The notes under the pieces: generated by a model
Seen by the model: only the letters and a program-made list of their open reading frames with translations
Database searches by the model: none
What the model was told of the DNA's origin: nothing
NCBI GenBank assembly: GCA_026225945.1
Contig: JAMJFZ010002307.1
Span: forward strand, 5,059,001-5,123,000
Length of the DNA stretch: 64,000 bases
Source: Cricetomys ansorgei
Lineage: Eukaryota; Chordata; Mammalia; Rodentia; Nesomyidae
Direction: 5' to 3'
Program-made: the position numbers and the translations under genes
In this document: positions 33,411-44,394 of the stretch, one piece after another
Position numbering within the stretch: the stretch's first letter is position 1
How the letters are laid out: each line of letters starts with the position of its first letter

Positions 33411-33899
33411 TTTAAGAACTAAATTTTTGTCTCAAGTCACATGGTAAACAGTGGTTAGCTATCCAATGTCGTAAGGACGGTTACTGCTATGTAGCAGGCA
33501 GTGGTGAAAAATATTTTCACTCAGCCCGAGGGAACAATTGCAACGTCTGAGTATTAGTTCAGGAAAGCGACTTCAGAGGTCAGACCTAAGTCAGCCTTTG
33601 TCCGAAACGAGAGAGGTAGATGCTCCAAGTAGAAGAGTAGAGACAATATCTAGGCCCTACTTTCTCTGGCCCTTTGTAATGGACTAAACCCTCTCATGTT
33701 ACTTTTCCTTTCTTCCCATTGTACTTTAAAGCCACCAGTAACACGACCCAAAAGAGCACGATAGTGAAGAGTTAGGAATGACAAGGAGCCTGCTGGTTTA
33801 CCACGGTGCTGGCAAAGTCACCCGAAACCAGAGTAGATGCAGGAGGATCCATTGCGGGTTCTGAGGTCCACAGACACACGAAAACTCTGGGGATTACTA

Positions 33900-34290
33900 A
33901 AGAGTTAAAGGGTTGCTGTTTTTAATTAAGATGAGCAGAGTATGGCCCTATTAATTGTAGATTTGCAAGATAAACTGTCACCTTACCTGGATAACTACCG
34001 CATAACAGACTGTCAGGCACTCTGATAATGATTCAGAGGAGCTTAACGTACAGCAAGACAGAGTCCCCGTGGCTCAAGGCCTACTGTACTAATTAATTAA
34101 CTTTATGATGGTTTAAGGCCATTAGCCATAATGAGGAGACATCGGATTCCATCTTTTTGGACTTCAATACGACGTTTCCTTCGAACATGGCCAGATATCG
34201 GTGTTATTAATTAGAAGACTGACTGCAGATGTTATCAAAATGTAGCAGCCCACAGCTGATGACACTCATCAATGCTTATTTAAGGACCAG
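33900..34290. promoter_or_regulatory. Candidate conserved non-coding element
   Basis: A SINE-free block dense in homeodomain-type TTAATTA/TAATTG motifs (33925-33960, 34090-34100, 34205-34215) with balanced composition and no open frame. Such blocks near developmental genes are often deeply conserved enhancers. The inference rests only on motif density and lack of insertions. Confidence 0.3.
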
Positions 34291-34672
34291 TCCAGGGGAT
34301 TTGTAATACATATGTAGCAAGGATAAGTTATTTTACAAAAACCAGGAGTTTCTAACCCTTCCCACATCTCTGAGACAGCACTTAGAAAGAAAGACTGATT
34401 TCCAAACCAAGGTGCACATTCTTGACCCAAAACCATATAGATATTGGAAACCAATACATAAAAGGTAGACTATCCAAGGAAGAGAAACTATGTGTCTCAA
34501 GATAGACAAAAGCTAATTTTGTTTTGTTTTGAGACTCTGACTTGTATCCCAGGCTTGCCTGGAACTTGAGTCCAACAGTGTTGGGATTGCAAATGTGAGT
34601 GGGAATTCCCAGAGAGCAGCTGTGTCTGCAAGGTCTGGAGCACTGATCAGAGCCCAGTGGTATGGGAAGCCT

Positions 34673-34848
34673 GGAATGTGGCAGGTCCAGACCCTAATTG
34701 CAATCTGTCTTGGATGATCTTCCTCCTGATAAATAGCCTTTCCTTCTTCCACAGTAGTGTGGAAGTGTTGGAATGTTGCAAGTCCAGACCCTAATTGCAA
34801 TTTGTCTTGGATGATCTTCCTCCTGATATATAGCCTTTTCTTCTTCCC
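34673..34848 (+). repeat. Tandem duplication, ~98-bp period
   Basis: A 78-bp core (GTCCAGACCCTAATTGCAAT, TGATCTTCCTCCTGAT, TAGCCTTT) occurs at 34673 and again at 34771, with only a handful of differences. The intervening 20 bp differ. Confidence 0.9.
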
Positions 34849-34984
34849 CTCTGTCTGGACCTAATCTCTGGTAACTAACAAAAAACTAGATTAACATGCT
34901 GATAAGCAGGAAGCAAACAAAGGAAACAAAGGAAAGGAAACAAAGGAAAGGAAACAAAGGAAAAAAAAAAAAAAAAAGTTTGGC

Positions 34985-35150
34985 AGCAGGCTACAGTGGT
35001 GCAAGCCTATATAGTCCCAGCACTCGGGAGACAGAGGCAGGCATATCTCTGAGTTCAAGGCCAGCCTGGTCTACAGAGTGAGTTCCAGGACAGCCAGAGT
35101 TACCACAGAGAAACCTTGTCTCAAAAATAAAAACAAAAAATAATAGAAGA
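34985..35150 (+). repeat. B1 SINE, sense, after an AAAGG microsatellite
   Basis: CAGGCTACAGTGGTGCAAGC, GGCCAGCCTGGTCTACAG and GAAACCTTGTCTC. It is preceded at 34915-34978 by (GGAAACAAAGGAAA)n and a poly-A tract. Confidence 0.9.
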
Positions 35151-35551
35151 AAAAAAGGAAGAAATCTTTTGAACTTTTGCATTAATGTAACAAGAGCCTA
35201 GTTTTCTACCAATCCAAGGGCTGAGTGTTGTCTGATACCATCCAACGCTAATAGCAAAATTTCCCCATCTTGCTCATCTAAAGTGTCTTGATTTATGGCT
35301 TTCTTTGTTCTGTTACTATTAAAAAGTCCAGGAAATTGCTGCTTCATTGAAACATGATATTTGGGGGAGACCTAAAATTATGTTTCTGGGTCATCCATAT
35401 TTGACTCCAGAATAAACCATGTCTTTTGTTCCTTTGAGATGTGAGCTGTTTCTTCTGTGACATGGCTAGCCTGAATTTTACAATGTTTTTTATACCTTAA
35501 ATAGATTACAAAACAATAAATGGCTATGAAGAAAAAAAGAGAGAATCCATC

Positions 35552-35690
35552 AACCAAGAGTGGTGGCAAATGCCTTTTGTCCCTGCACTCTGGGGCAAGG
35601 CAGGCAGATCGTTGAGAGTTCACTGAGAGTTTAGTCTACAAAATGAGTTCCAGACCAGCCAACGTTACACAGTGAGACCCTGTCTCAAAC
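35552..35690 (+). repeat. B1 SINE, sense (diverged)
   Basis: CCAAGAGTGGTGGCAAATGC, GGGGCAAGGCAGGCAGATCG and GAGACCCTGTCTCAAAC. Confidence 0.8.
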
Positions 35691-35849
35691 AACATCAAAA
35701 GAACCTAGGACAAACCATACAAAACTAAAGTGATTATCCTAAGCTGAAAGGTCGGATCCAGTAAATGTTTGCTCTTCTAAATTAAAAAAAAAAAAGAATC
35801 AACAAGTTGAAAATGCATTAATAATATTTAGAAAATTGCTAGTATAAGG

Positions 35850-36045
35850 TTGGGAGTATAGCTCTGTTGATAGAGTGTTTAGCATGCGTGAAGTCCTGGA
35901 TTCAAACCACAGCACCATAATAAACCAGGAATGGCTGCTCATGCCTAGAACCCTAAGATGCAGGAGATGGAGGCAAGAGTTTCAGAAGTGCAAGGCCATC
36001 CTTGGCTACACAAGACCTTGCCTCAAAAACAAAATTGCTGATATG
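35850..36045 (+). repeat. ID plus B1/B4-like SINE, sense
   Basis: GGTTGGGAGTATAGCTCTG, GTCCTGGATTCAAACCACAG, then CAGGAATGGCTGCTCATGCC and CAAGACCTTGCCTCAAAAAC. Confidence 0.7.
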
Positions 36046-36111
36046 AAAAAAATATGAACAAAATGGAGTATTGTTAAATTGAACATCATCTTGTGTATAT
36101 GAAAGGGTTTA

Positions 36112-36638
36112 TGTGAGGCTGGAGACCCCAGGCCCTGATCATTAATCTTAAACTCTTAACAGGACATTCCAGAACTCCCTGTTCCAGGAACTAGCCCACC
36201 CCAGAAACCACAAAACAATTATTGTCAGGCTTAATTCAAGAGCACTGTGACCCAGCCCACATTCCTAAAATGAGCGGCGGCTACAGGCACCGCCTAATAG
36301 CCTTAGGCAAGGGACTTTATCCTAAGTGTACATTTCCTGGTGCCCGTGACCTTGCTATCATCAACTTAAAGGTTAACTGGCCCCTATCTATCAAAATGAG
36401 AAAACAATTTGGGGACCAATCAACTTGTACCAATTCGGTTTATGCCCAACAACTGTATAAAAAGCTTCACCATTTGCTCCTTGGGGCCGGCTTCTATCCT
36501 GCGTGTTAGAACGGTCCCAGTGCACTGGAATAAATCCTCTTGCTATTTGCATCGATATCCCGTCTGTGAGTCTCTGTGGGGATGTGGCGTTCCGGTTTGG
36601 ACCCTGGGGGTCCCAGTTTGGATCCCTGAAGTCCAACA
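36112..36638 (+). mobile_element. Solo LTR, gammaretrovirus-like, copy 2 (variant U3)
   Basis: 527 bp from TGTGAGGCTGG to GTCCAACA on the plus strand. Flanks TTTA and TATA agree at three of four bases, compatible with an aged 4-bp target duplication. The 3' two-thirds match copies 1 and 3: the GTTAACTGGCCCCTATC block, TATAAAAAG at about 36456, AATAAA at 36529-36534 and the R/U5. The first 230 bp are unrelated to them, so this copy has a different U3 enhancer region. No internal sequence. Confidence 0.85.
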
Positions 36639-36859
36639 TATATACATGGTGTGATAGGGTTTTTAAACATTTTATTTGCATGTGTGTGTGGTTCTCAGGA
36701 TTGAACATACTTTGTCAGGCTTGGTGGCATCACCTTGATCTATTGAGCCATCTTTGCCGGCTCTTGTTTGTTTGTTTGCTTGCTTTCCTTTAGTCTAGCT
36801 AAAGAGTTGTCTTTTTGTGTCATTGATTTATTTTTACATTTTTCTTCTTTTTTAAAAAA

Positions 36860-36870
36860 ATTTAGTGTGT

Positions 36871-36912
<42 letters not shown>

Positions 36913-37091
36913 CTTGTGTAGAAGTCAGAGGTCAACTTCTTTCAGAAGTCAATTTTCTGTTTCACTGTGGGTTCTGGGGATTGAACTAGGGTCGCCAGGC
37001 TTGCACAGCAAGTGCTTTAGCTGATAAGCCGTCTGACAGCTGTTTAGTTCTATTTCATTATTTATTTGTTTGTTTATTTGTTTATTTATTT

Positions 37092-37129
<38 letters not shown>

Positions 37130-37240
37130 AGACATATGTATGGGTGGTAGAGGTTGTGGGCTGCCACATGTGCATGTAGGAAACTGAACTCAGGTCCTCT
37201 AAGAGCTCTTAACTTGTGGAGCCATTCCTCAGCCTCTGTC
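36860..37240 (-). repeat. Two antisense B2/B3-type SINEs with TG tracts
   Basis: Copies at 36860-37035 (TTGTGTAGAAGTCAGAGGTC, GGTTCTGGGGATTGAACTAG) and 37060-37240 (GTGGTAGAGGTTGTGGGC, CTGAACTCAGGTCCTCTAAG). Each begins with a TG microsatellite (36877-36909; 37096-37127). Confidence 0.8.
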
Positions 37241-37870
37241 TGTTTCGATCATAGCTGCACTGATCATTGTTGTTACTTCGTCCTTCTGAGTCTGACCTCA
37301 ATTTGCTCTTTTTCTAGTTCCTTTTAGTGTAACATTAGTTTGCTATTCAATTCCTAGCACTGAAATGAGTGTTTAGACATTTGAGGCCGTTTCTCTGATT
37401 GACACAAGCACTGTGGGCGTGCATCCATCTGCTGGGTCCCGTACAGTTCAGTAGATTGTGTTTCTGCATTCTATTATTCGTTTGATTTCTTCTCTGGTTG
37501 TTTGTTCTTTTGTACGTTAGTTAATTTCTGAACATTTGTGAGTTTTCTAGAGTCCTCCAGTCTGTGGTGCCTGGGTGAGGGGAATTCCCTGACATCGTTT
37601 AAGTCCTCTGAAAACTGTGAAGTCTTGTTTGTCACTAAACATAGATCTCTCTTGGAGGCTGTGCTGTGTGTGCACTGAAGAAAGCAATTCTATCACTGTG
37701 GGCACACTCTGGGCGTGTCTGCTAGGTCCTTTGGCCTAAAGCAAAGCTTCTTAAACCTTTCCCACTCACCACACCTTTTCCCTGAGAAATTTTGAATCCA
37801 GGTAGCCTTGAGTTTCTGCAACTCCATCTGCCACCTCTCCGGTGCTGACCCAGCTTCTCTTAACCACTTT
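37241..37870. other. Intergenic, possible old L1-derived segment
   Basis: T-rich plus strand with phrases such as CATCTGCTGGGTCCCG and TTGTACGTTAGTTAATTTC resembling old LINE-1 ORF2 3' regions in antisense. No intact frame. The call is tentative. Confidence 0.35.
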
Positions 37871-38042
37871 GTAAGTGAACATGTAAGTATTACTGACAAG
37901 TACATGTAAGTACTACATGTAAGTGAACAGTATTGCTGACTACAAGTACATGTAAGTACTACATGTAAGTGAACAGTATTACTGACTACAAGTACATGTA
38001 AGTACTACATGTAAGTGAACAGTATTACTGACTACAAGTACA
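37871..38042 (+). repeat. 46-bp minisatellite of GTAAGT motifs
   Basis: Three near-identical 46-bp units begin at 37921, 37967 and 38013, preceded by a shortened unit from 37871. Each unit holds AAGTACATGTAAGTACTACA followed by TGTAAGTGAACAGTATT. The hexamer GTAAGT occurs eight times on the plus strand (37871, 37882, 37906, 37919, 37952, 37965, 37998, 38011). Confidence 0.92.
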
Positions 38043-38399
38043 CCATGGCTTGGAGCCCCCAGCTGGGATGCTCAGGGGACTTCTCTGAATCAAAACTGGA
38101 GAGCAGCAGGGACAAAAGGAAGCTACATTATGACCGTTTGCATGACTAACTCATTCATCAGATCAGCACCTAACTTAAGTAGAATATGTAACTGCCTTAA
38201 CTGGGTCTCAATAACAAAAAGTCACTGTTCGATACATGTTTGCTCTTAGGTCATCTTTCCATCAATAAAAAGAAAATACTGTTTCTCCTACCTCCTCATG
38301 TTTTAACGTTAAACAATATGGTCAGCAGCTTGGGAAACATAGTGAGACCCCACCCAAAATTTTAAAAGAATCATAGCCAAATAAAATCTGCATTTTTGA

Positions 38400-38642
38400 T
38401 ACATTTGTTTATTTATTTATCTAGTGTGTGTACATTTATGTATGTGTGTATGTATTTAGTGTGAGCATGTGTGCTCCTGCGCACGCACTTCTGCGTGTGC
38501 CATGTTGTGCTTGTGGATGTCAGAGGACAAGCAGCAGCGGTCAGTTCTCACCTTCTACAATGTGGGTCCTGGAGGCTGAACTCAGGTCACTAGGCTTAGT
38601 ATCAAGAGCCTTTATTCTCCGAACCATCTCTAGACAGCCCCA
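38400..38642 (-). repeat. B2/B3-type SINE, antisense
   Basis: GTGTGAGCATGTGTGCTCC, GTTGTGCTTGTGGATGTCAG, CTGGAGGCTGAACTCAGGTC and GAACCATCTCTAGACAGCCC. An ID-like antisense copy follows at 38720-38795. Confidence 0.7.
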
Positions 38643-38804
38643 AACTCAATCTTTTTGACCTATACAATAAGTACAATGCCTTATACAGCTTAGGTAATCC
38701 ATAAATATTTATTAGTTTTGTATTTGGTGCTCAGGATTGAATCCTGGACATCGTATGCTGTAGTCTGCCACTGAGCCACACCCTCAGCCCCTAACATTTT
38801 GTTT

Positions 38805-40036
38805 TTAAATTAATAGTGTTATAGGGTTATAAACAGGCTGCCATCTGCTACACATTGTTAAATGTTTATTCTGAGTGAACTCAGGAGGTGAGCCATTGAG
38901 AGTTTGACTGACAAAGGCAGATAATAAATTCTTAATGACTTCCCTGAAACTATCAAAAGAGTCCATGGTCAATACCATGGGATTCTCTTCCTGCTCACAG
39001 AGATCTGGTGGTACTTTTCTGGCAGGATCTCTGATCCTTTTCCTCTTCCTTTGCAGTTCCTGCAAAGGGGCCACAAGCTGGCTAACATCCTGTGGGGGAG
39101 GTGCAGGTTGTGCTCGCAGAGAAGTAGGTCAAACTAGGCTGAATTTTAAATAACTCAGTATGATTGGAAATCCATGGGCTTGCCCAAGATGCCTTTAAAA
39201 AGTGCCTGGGGATTGGTTAGAACAGACTTTGAGTTAGGAAAAGACGTTTTCTGTTTCTTTACTATTGCGCAAAGGTCGCTTGTGGAACCAGTCACGTGTG
39301 CTTTTCTGGCAAAAATACTCCAAACCCTTCCATTATTTTTTATAGTTTATATGCCTGAAAGCTGTAGGCTGATGCTACTTATCACCTAAGCTGAAGATTC
39401 TAAGGTTCTAGCTTGGCCTGGAGCACACATGCCTGTAGTCTGGCTGTTTGAGGATTGAAAAGTCAGGACCAGTTGGGCTATAGAGTGAGTTTAAGGCCAG
39501 ACAGGGTTGTTTAGTGAGGCAGAGGGCTGCTGGTACAGTGCAGCAAGTCAAGCACTGGCTTAGCAAGTGAGAAGCCCTGTGTTCAATTCTCAGTGTTGTA
39601 AATAAATAAATAAATAAATAAACAAATAACAAACAAAAATGAGATATCTGAATATAGGCCATACTAAAGTGAACAGTGTTGTACTCAAGAATAATGTTTT
39701 GAATGTGTGTATCTGTTTGTTGAATGTCTGTGGTTGTTGTTGTTTTAATCCCGCTGCATAACAAGATGCCCAACGCATAGTAGGCATTTTAAACATGATG
39801 GGGATGGGCTGGGGGGGGGGTGTGGGCATACTTCCAATAGTAGAGTGTGTACCTAAAAATGAAGGAGTTTGTGAATTCAATACATCACATCTTTCTCCTA
39901 ACTGAAAAGCTGGAAGTCAGCGTGGGCCGTCTTACAGCAGGCACCCATGTTTGGGTCAGACAGGTGTTTCTCGGTAAGGTTATAGAGTTACTGAACTAAT
40001 TATCAGTTTCATTGTCCACCAAACTGCCTACATACA

Positions 40037-40094
<58 letters not shown>

Positions 40095-40950
40095 GATTGT
40101 AACTTAAACATCATCATCACTTCGTTTTAAAGCTCACTCTGTTTGCAACAGGCTATGATGCATTTATTACTGAGGAGTCCACCCAGAGCAGTTGCAAACC
40201 GACCTTTATTTCTCAGCAGCGTCAAGCTGAGCTGGAACATGGAACATGACCCGAGGCTGGCCATTCTACACGGCTGTTTAACTTCTTCCAGTAACTCATT
40301 AACTATTTGTATCCCTGAAGTTACATTCACGATACCTGCAGCTTCTGAAATAAGTACAAAAACTCCCAAGTGTGTTTGGAGATGGGGACTGTATTGCCCT
40401 CTTGGACCAGAGATGCCACTGGGCTGGTGAGCTGCCCTGAATTCACTGAGATAGTACCTCCAGCATTTGGCTTGGCTTGCAAACTTTCGACTTCAGATTC
40501 GTGCAAAATCTTACAGCTGAACTTTGTCTTGTGATTCATGTCTCATAACAACTTGGCCCGTGCTCAAATATGCACATAGAAACACAGCGGTGTGGTGCTG
40601 AATGCTAAAAGTCTATTTAAAAGGCAAATGTAACAGTTTATGGTTTATACTCGTGTGCGTATGTTTCAGGCTCTGAAGAATAATGACACTGGCACTGAGG
40701 TGGTGGTTGTCCCGGAGCTAGAAGTTTGTTGACGTGAGTACAGTGTCTAGTGTCTAGATACAACTTCTTCAAAGAATCATGGGATATTTTCATAAGTTCT
40801 TTAACAGGAAACCCCAGTTTGAGCTGTGCCTCCTGGCTCAAGCACTTAGGACAGTGGAGGAAGGAAGATGAAGACTTCAAGGCCAGTCCAGGCTCCCAGA
40901 GATCCTGTCTCAAAAATAAAACAACAACAAAACAAAACAAAAAAATCCAA
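38805..40950 (-). pseudogene. Candidate decayed coding sequence (unidentified), interrupted by SINE/ID and CA repeat
   Basis: Minus-strand frames in broken succession read like degraded protein rather than random DNA. Going 5' to 3' they include PVKELMKISHDSLKKLYLDT (about 40800-40740), SEVESLQAKPNAGGTISVNS (about 40490), AAGIVNVTSGIQIVNELLEE (about 40340-40280), KSVLTNPQALFKGILGKP (about 39210) and LQELQRKRKRIRDPARKVPP with DSFDSFREVIKNLLSAF (39070-38910). Frameshifts and at least one TGA separate them. SINE-like sequence with a TAAA tail (39410-39640) and a CA array (40033-40092) are inserted. I cannot name the parent gene. The alternative is chance frames. Confidence 0.35.
40033..40092. 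repeat. (CA)n microsatellite
   Basis: About 29 CA units with a TACACACACATA lead-in. The longest dinucleotide run in the window. Confidence 0.95.
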
Positions 40951-41089
40951 AATCAAGGAGGCGGAGATAACCCACTTGGAAACAATCTAGACATTTGTTT
41001 CAGTATCTTTGTTCCCTAGCATATGAATACATCCCCAAAAAAATCTCCTAATTTAAGAATATTTACATTGAAGTACAATTAAAGAATTA

Positions 41090-41845
41090 CAGGGTGACAC
41101 TACACAGTCCTGGCTGCCTTGGAACTCTCAATCTAGACCTTGCTAGTTCTGCCTGCCTCTGTCTCCGGAGCACTGGGATTAAAGGTGTGTCCCATCAGCC
41201 CTGATTGTCTTTCCCTTTCTTACATAATTGTTTCCTACCTATGGGTGACAGATTTTTTTTTTAAAGGTCTTCCTGCTTCTTTTATTTTAAGTTGGTTTGT
41301 TTTTCAAGACAGGGTTTCTCTGTGTAGCCTTGGCTATCTGGAATTTAGAGATCCGCTTGCCTCTGATTAAAGGTGTGTACCATCACACTCAGACACCTGC
41401 TTTTTTAATATCAGTGATTGTAATCTACAGCAAAAGATCAAGAAGAGTAGTAGCCAGATGTGGTGGTTCATACTTGTAATCCCAACACTTGGGAGCCTGA
41501 GGCTGGAGAATTACAGTGATCTTGAGGCTAGCCTGAGCTACACAGTGAGTTCTAGGACAGCCTTGACTCTGTCTTAAGAACGAAATCAAAAAGATCCCAA
41601 GAAAAGTATTAGTTCTATTTAATTTACTTCATATTAGACCTTTGCACCGTAATTGCTAATTTATAATGTCATTTAAATAATTAAAAAAGAAAGCCAAGTC
41701 TGGTGTCTCATGCTTTTAACCCCAGCACTTGAGGCTAAGGCAGGTGGATCTCTGAGTTCAAGGCCAATCTGGTTTACAGACTGAGTTCCAGGACAACCAG
41801 GGCTGTTACACAGAAAAACCCTGTCTCAAAAAAAAAAAAAAAGAC
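41090..41845. repeat. B1 cluster: two antisense, two sense
   Basis: 41095-41200 antisense (GCACTGGGATTAAAGGTGTG). 41290-41395 antisense (CAAGACAGGGTTTCTCTGTG). 41455-41585 sense (CCAGATGTGGTGGTTCATAC). 41692-41843 sense (CCAAGTCTGGTGTCTCATGC, GAAAAACCCTGTCTCAAAAA). Inverted pairs with short spacers. Confidence 0.85.
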
Positions 41846-41849
41846 TTAA

Positions 41850-42540
41850 AATTCTCTTGATTGATGATGTTGTGGATAAATAAAACCAGGAAGTCCACAC
41901 TAATTGTATCTGAGTGTTCCAAAAGCTATCATACTAAGTTAACCACTTATTACAATTAACATTACTTTGAAACAACTGCAAGAGCAACTGTTGTTACCAA
42001 AAACTTACATTGTTCTAAGAGAGAAACCTTTTTAACTGGTCTGAGCAATATCAACCAATAGTGTGACTCCATTCCCAAAAGTTATTTCCAACATAATGCA
42101 CAGGCATTTTCCACTGTGTGTCCAGATGATATCCATGCTGCCCCCTAAGACATTGTCACTTCTGAGAGTAAACAAGAGGTTTACTGAGAATGCCTAGCAG
42201 GTGAGTGAAACACAGAACAGTGTCACTGTAGAAAAACCACAGTCACTATGGCTCTTTATTCCAGAGCTTTCCAGGGCATTTGGTATGGAAAGGATTAGGT
42301 CTTATTTTTGCATCTCCAAGATCTCTTTGCATCAGGAGACTCGCTTGGGGTTGTCATTGCCAGGAGAGGCTTGTTTTTGTTCTGCTTAAAATTTTTCCAA
42401 AATAAATATGAAACATTTTTACTAAAAAAAACAAAACAAAACAGAGAGGACAGCCAAGAAGCAGGAAGACAGGCCAGCCAAGCTGGCAGGCAAGCAGGAA
42501 GGAAGGAAGGGGGGAAAAAAGGCTCATAAAAATGAAATAA
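41850..42540. other. Intergenic unique sequence ending in an AGGAAGG tract
   Basis: No SINE from 41850 to 42400. A purine-rich CAGGCAAGCAGGAAGGAAGG tract occupies 42455-42515. No coding evidence. Confidence 0.45.
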
Positions 42541-42562
42541 TTTATTAAAGATTACTCTAATG

Positions 42563-42781
42563 CAGCGGTTCTCAACCTGTTGGTTGAACCCTTTTGGGGG
42601 TGACCGACGCTTTCACAGGGGTCACCTTAGACCATCTGCATATCAGGTATTTATATTATAATTCATAACAGTGGCAAATTACAATTATGAAATACAACAA
42701 AAATAATTTTCTGGTTAGGGGTCACTGCAAATGAGGAACTGTATTAAAGGGTCATAGCATCAGGAAGTTTGAGAACCACTG
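42563..42781 (+). mobile_element. URR1-like non-autonomous hAT (Charlie-type) DNA transposon
   Basis: 219 bp with terminal inverted repeats CAGCGGTTCTCAACC and TTTGAGAACCACTG. They are flanked by 8-bp target duplication remnants CTCTAATG and CTGTAAGG (six of eight match). Internal phrases TTTCACAGGGGTCACC, ACAATTATGAAATACAAC and GAGGAACTGTATTAAAGGGT match the rodent URR1/MER-type consensus as I remember it. No transposase. Full length. Confidence 0.9.
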
Positions 42782-42929
42782 CTGTAAGGGGTAAATACAA
42801 CTTCATTTGACAGTCTCTAGTTTCTCTTGAGAATAGGAAAGTGTATGACCTGGTTAAGCTCATCAAAGTTATCAAAACAACTCTAAAATGACAACCCTAG
42901 GTAATAAGGTGCCCAATGCTTTGTTTTAT

Positions 42930-43045
42930 CTTGTCAGGCCAGGTCATACAGGTTGCTCTGGATTTGCCACGTAGACCAGGGGTTGTCCTCCAACTCTTAA
43001 TCCTCCCGAGTGCAGAGATTATAGTCATGTGCCACCATACCCAGG
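42930..43045 (-). repeat. B1-like SINE, antisense (old)
   Basis: GCCACGTAGACCAGGGGTTG, CAACTCTTAATCCTCCCGAG and CATGTGCCACCATACCCAGG. Confidence 0.7.
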
Positions 43046-43730
43046 CTCAGTGCTAATTAAGGTATATATAATGAGTCTTCTTGTAGATTTCTAGTAGCGG
43101 CTGTGTATAAGTTCATACATTCAATCCAAAAACCATTTTTTGACAGTATAAGACATTTAAAAATTTAACACTTTAATTCTTTATTTGTGAATCCATTATA
43201 GAAAGAGTCTTACATAAGGAAGTTAGAAATAATATAATAAATTCAATTCGATTATAATTCAATTATAAGAACAATTCAATTATAAGCACAATATCAAGCA
43301 TCAAGCACAGTACATTCATTAAACAGAAACTTAGGTTAGCATCAAACAGATATTTCCAAGGGATGGAAATGCTTGTGGATAATTAAGATAACTAGACACA
43401 GTTTCACCGGAGTGCAATTCATATGAAAAATTATTTTTTAAAGAAATTTCAAGGCCTCGGAATGTAAATCAGTTGGTAAAGCAATTTTTGTTTTTTTGAG
43501 ACAGAGTCTCATGGAGCCAGGGTGCTCTGCAAGTCTTTAGAGACCCCAAATCAAGTTGGCCTTTCTCTTCTTCACTTCCTAAGTCCCCAAAGACTGTGGT
43601 CTGTGTATCAGAAGTACCTGAGTAGAGTCACCCTCCTTTGGGGGAAAGGCAAGGGAAAAGGCCGGCGTGGTTTAAACAGAGCTTTCTTTCTTGTAGAGGG
43701 AGAGACTACTCCTTCATTTGTTCTGGTTGG
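43046..43730. other. Intergenic AT-rich unique sequence
   Basis: A short direct repeat of CAATTATAA-type units is seen at 43245-43290. No recognised SINE until the antisense B1-like segment at about 43735-43875. Confidence 0.45.
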
Positions 43731-43944
43731 TTTTGAATTTTGAGACAGGGTCTCGTGTTGTAGCCCTGGGTGGCCTGGAAAATTGGTTGTGTAAATCAGT
43801 CTGGCTCAAAAGTACTGTAATCCTCTTGCCTCCTCGGTACAAGGATTACAAGTGGGGGCCTCTGCTCCTGGCACTAATCATTATTTATCTTGCTTTATGG
43901 TAGTTATGAATAGGCTAACAGAATATGAAGTCACTTGTTAACAA

Positions 43945-44215
43945 ATTCTTTCTCTTTCTCTCTTTCTCTCTTTCTTTCTTTCTCCCTTCCTTCCTTTCTT
44001 TTTCTTTTTCTGGAAAAGGGTCTCATGCAGCCCAGGCTGGCCTTGAACTTGCTTTGTAGCTGAAACTGTCCTTGAGTTCCTAATCTCTGCCTCAGTCTTC
44101 CATGTGCCTACACCATCCCTCCAGACTCTGTAACCTTGAACCTTTGGCAGCCTACCTCCGCCCTCTAAATGCTGGGATCCTGAGCATGAGCCATCATGCC
44201 TGGCTTATAGATTCC
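43945..44215 (-). repeat. CT-rich tract and B4-like SINE, antisense
   Basis: (CTTT/CTCT)n at 43949-44010 is followed by antisense B1/B4 blocks (GGTCTCATGCAGCCCAGG, GCTGGGATCCTGAGCATGAG). Confidence 0.7.
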
Positions 44216-44394
44216 AAATCAGATGCTTAGTAGTGAATTCTGAATACCAAAGCTTAAAGCTCAAGCATTATTGCCAAACTGGTTTCTATTTAAACACATC
44301 AAGTTATATGTGCTCCCACCTAAAAATATGCAAATATCTATCATATATACTCTCACTAACACTGTGTCTCTTATTTTGTCTTCTTTTTCTTCTT

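Noticed and set aside
38400..38660. 76-codon plus-strand frame with Cys/Val-rich start
   Set aside because: Located in an antisense B2/B3 SINE.
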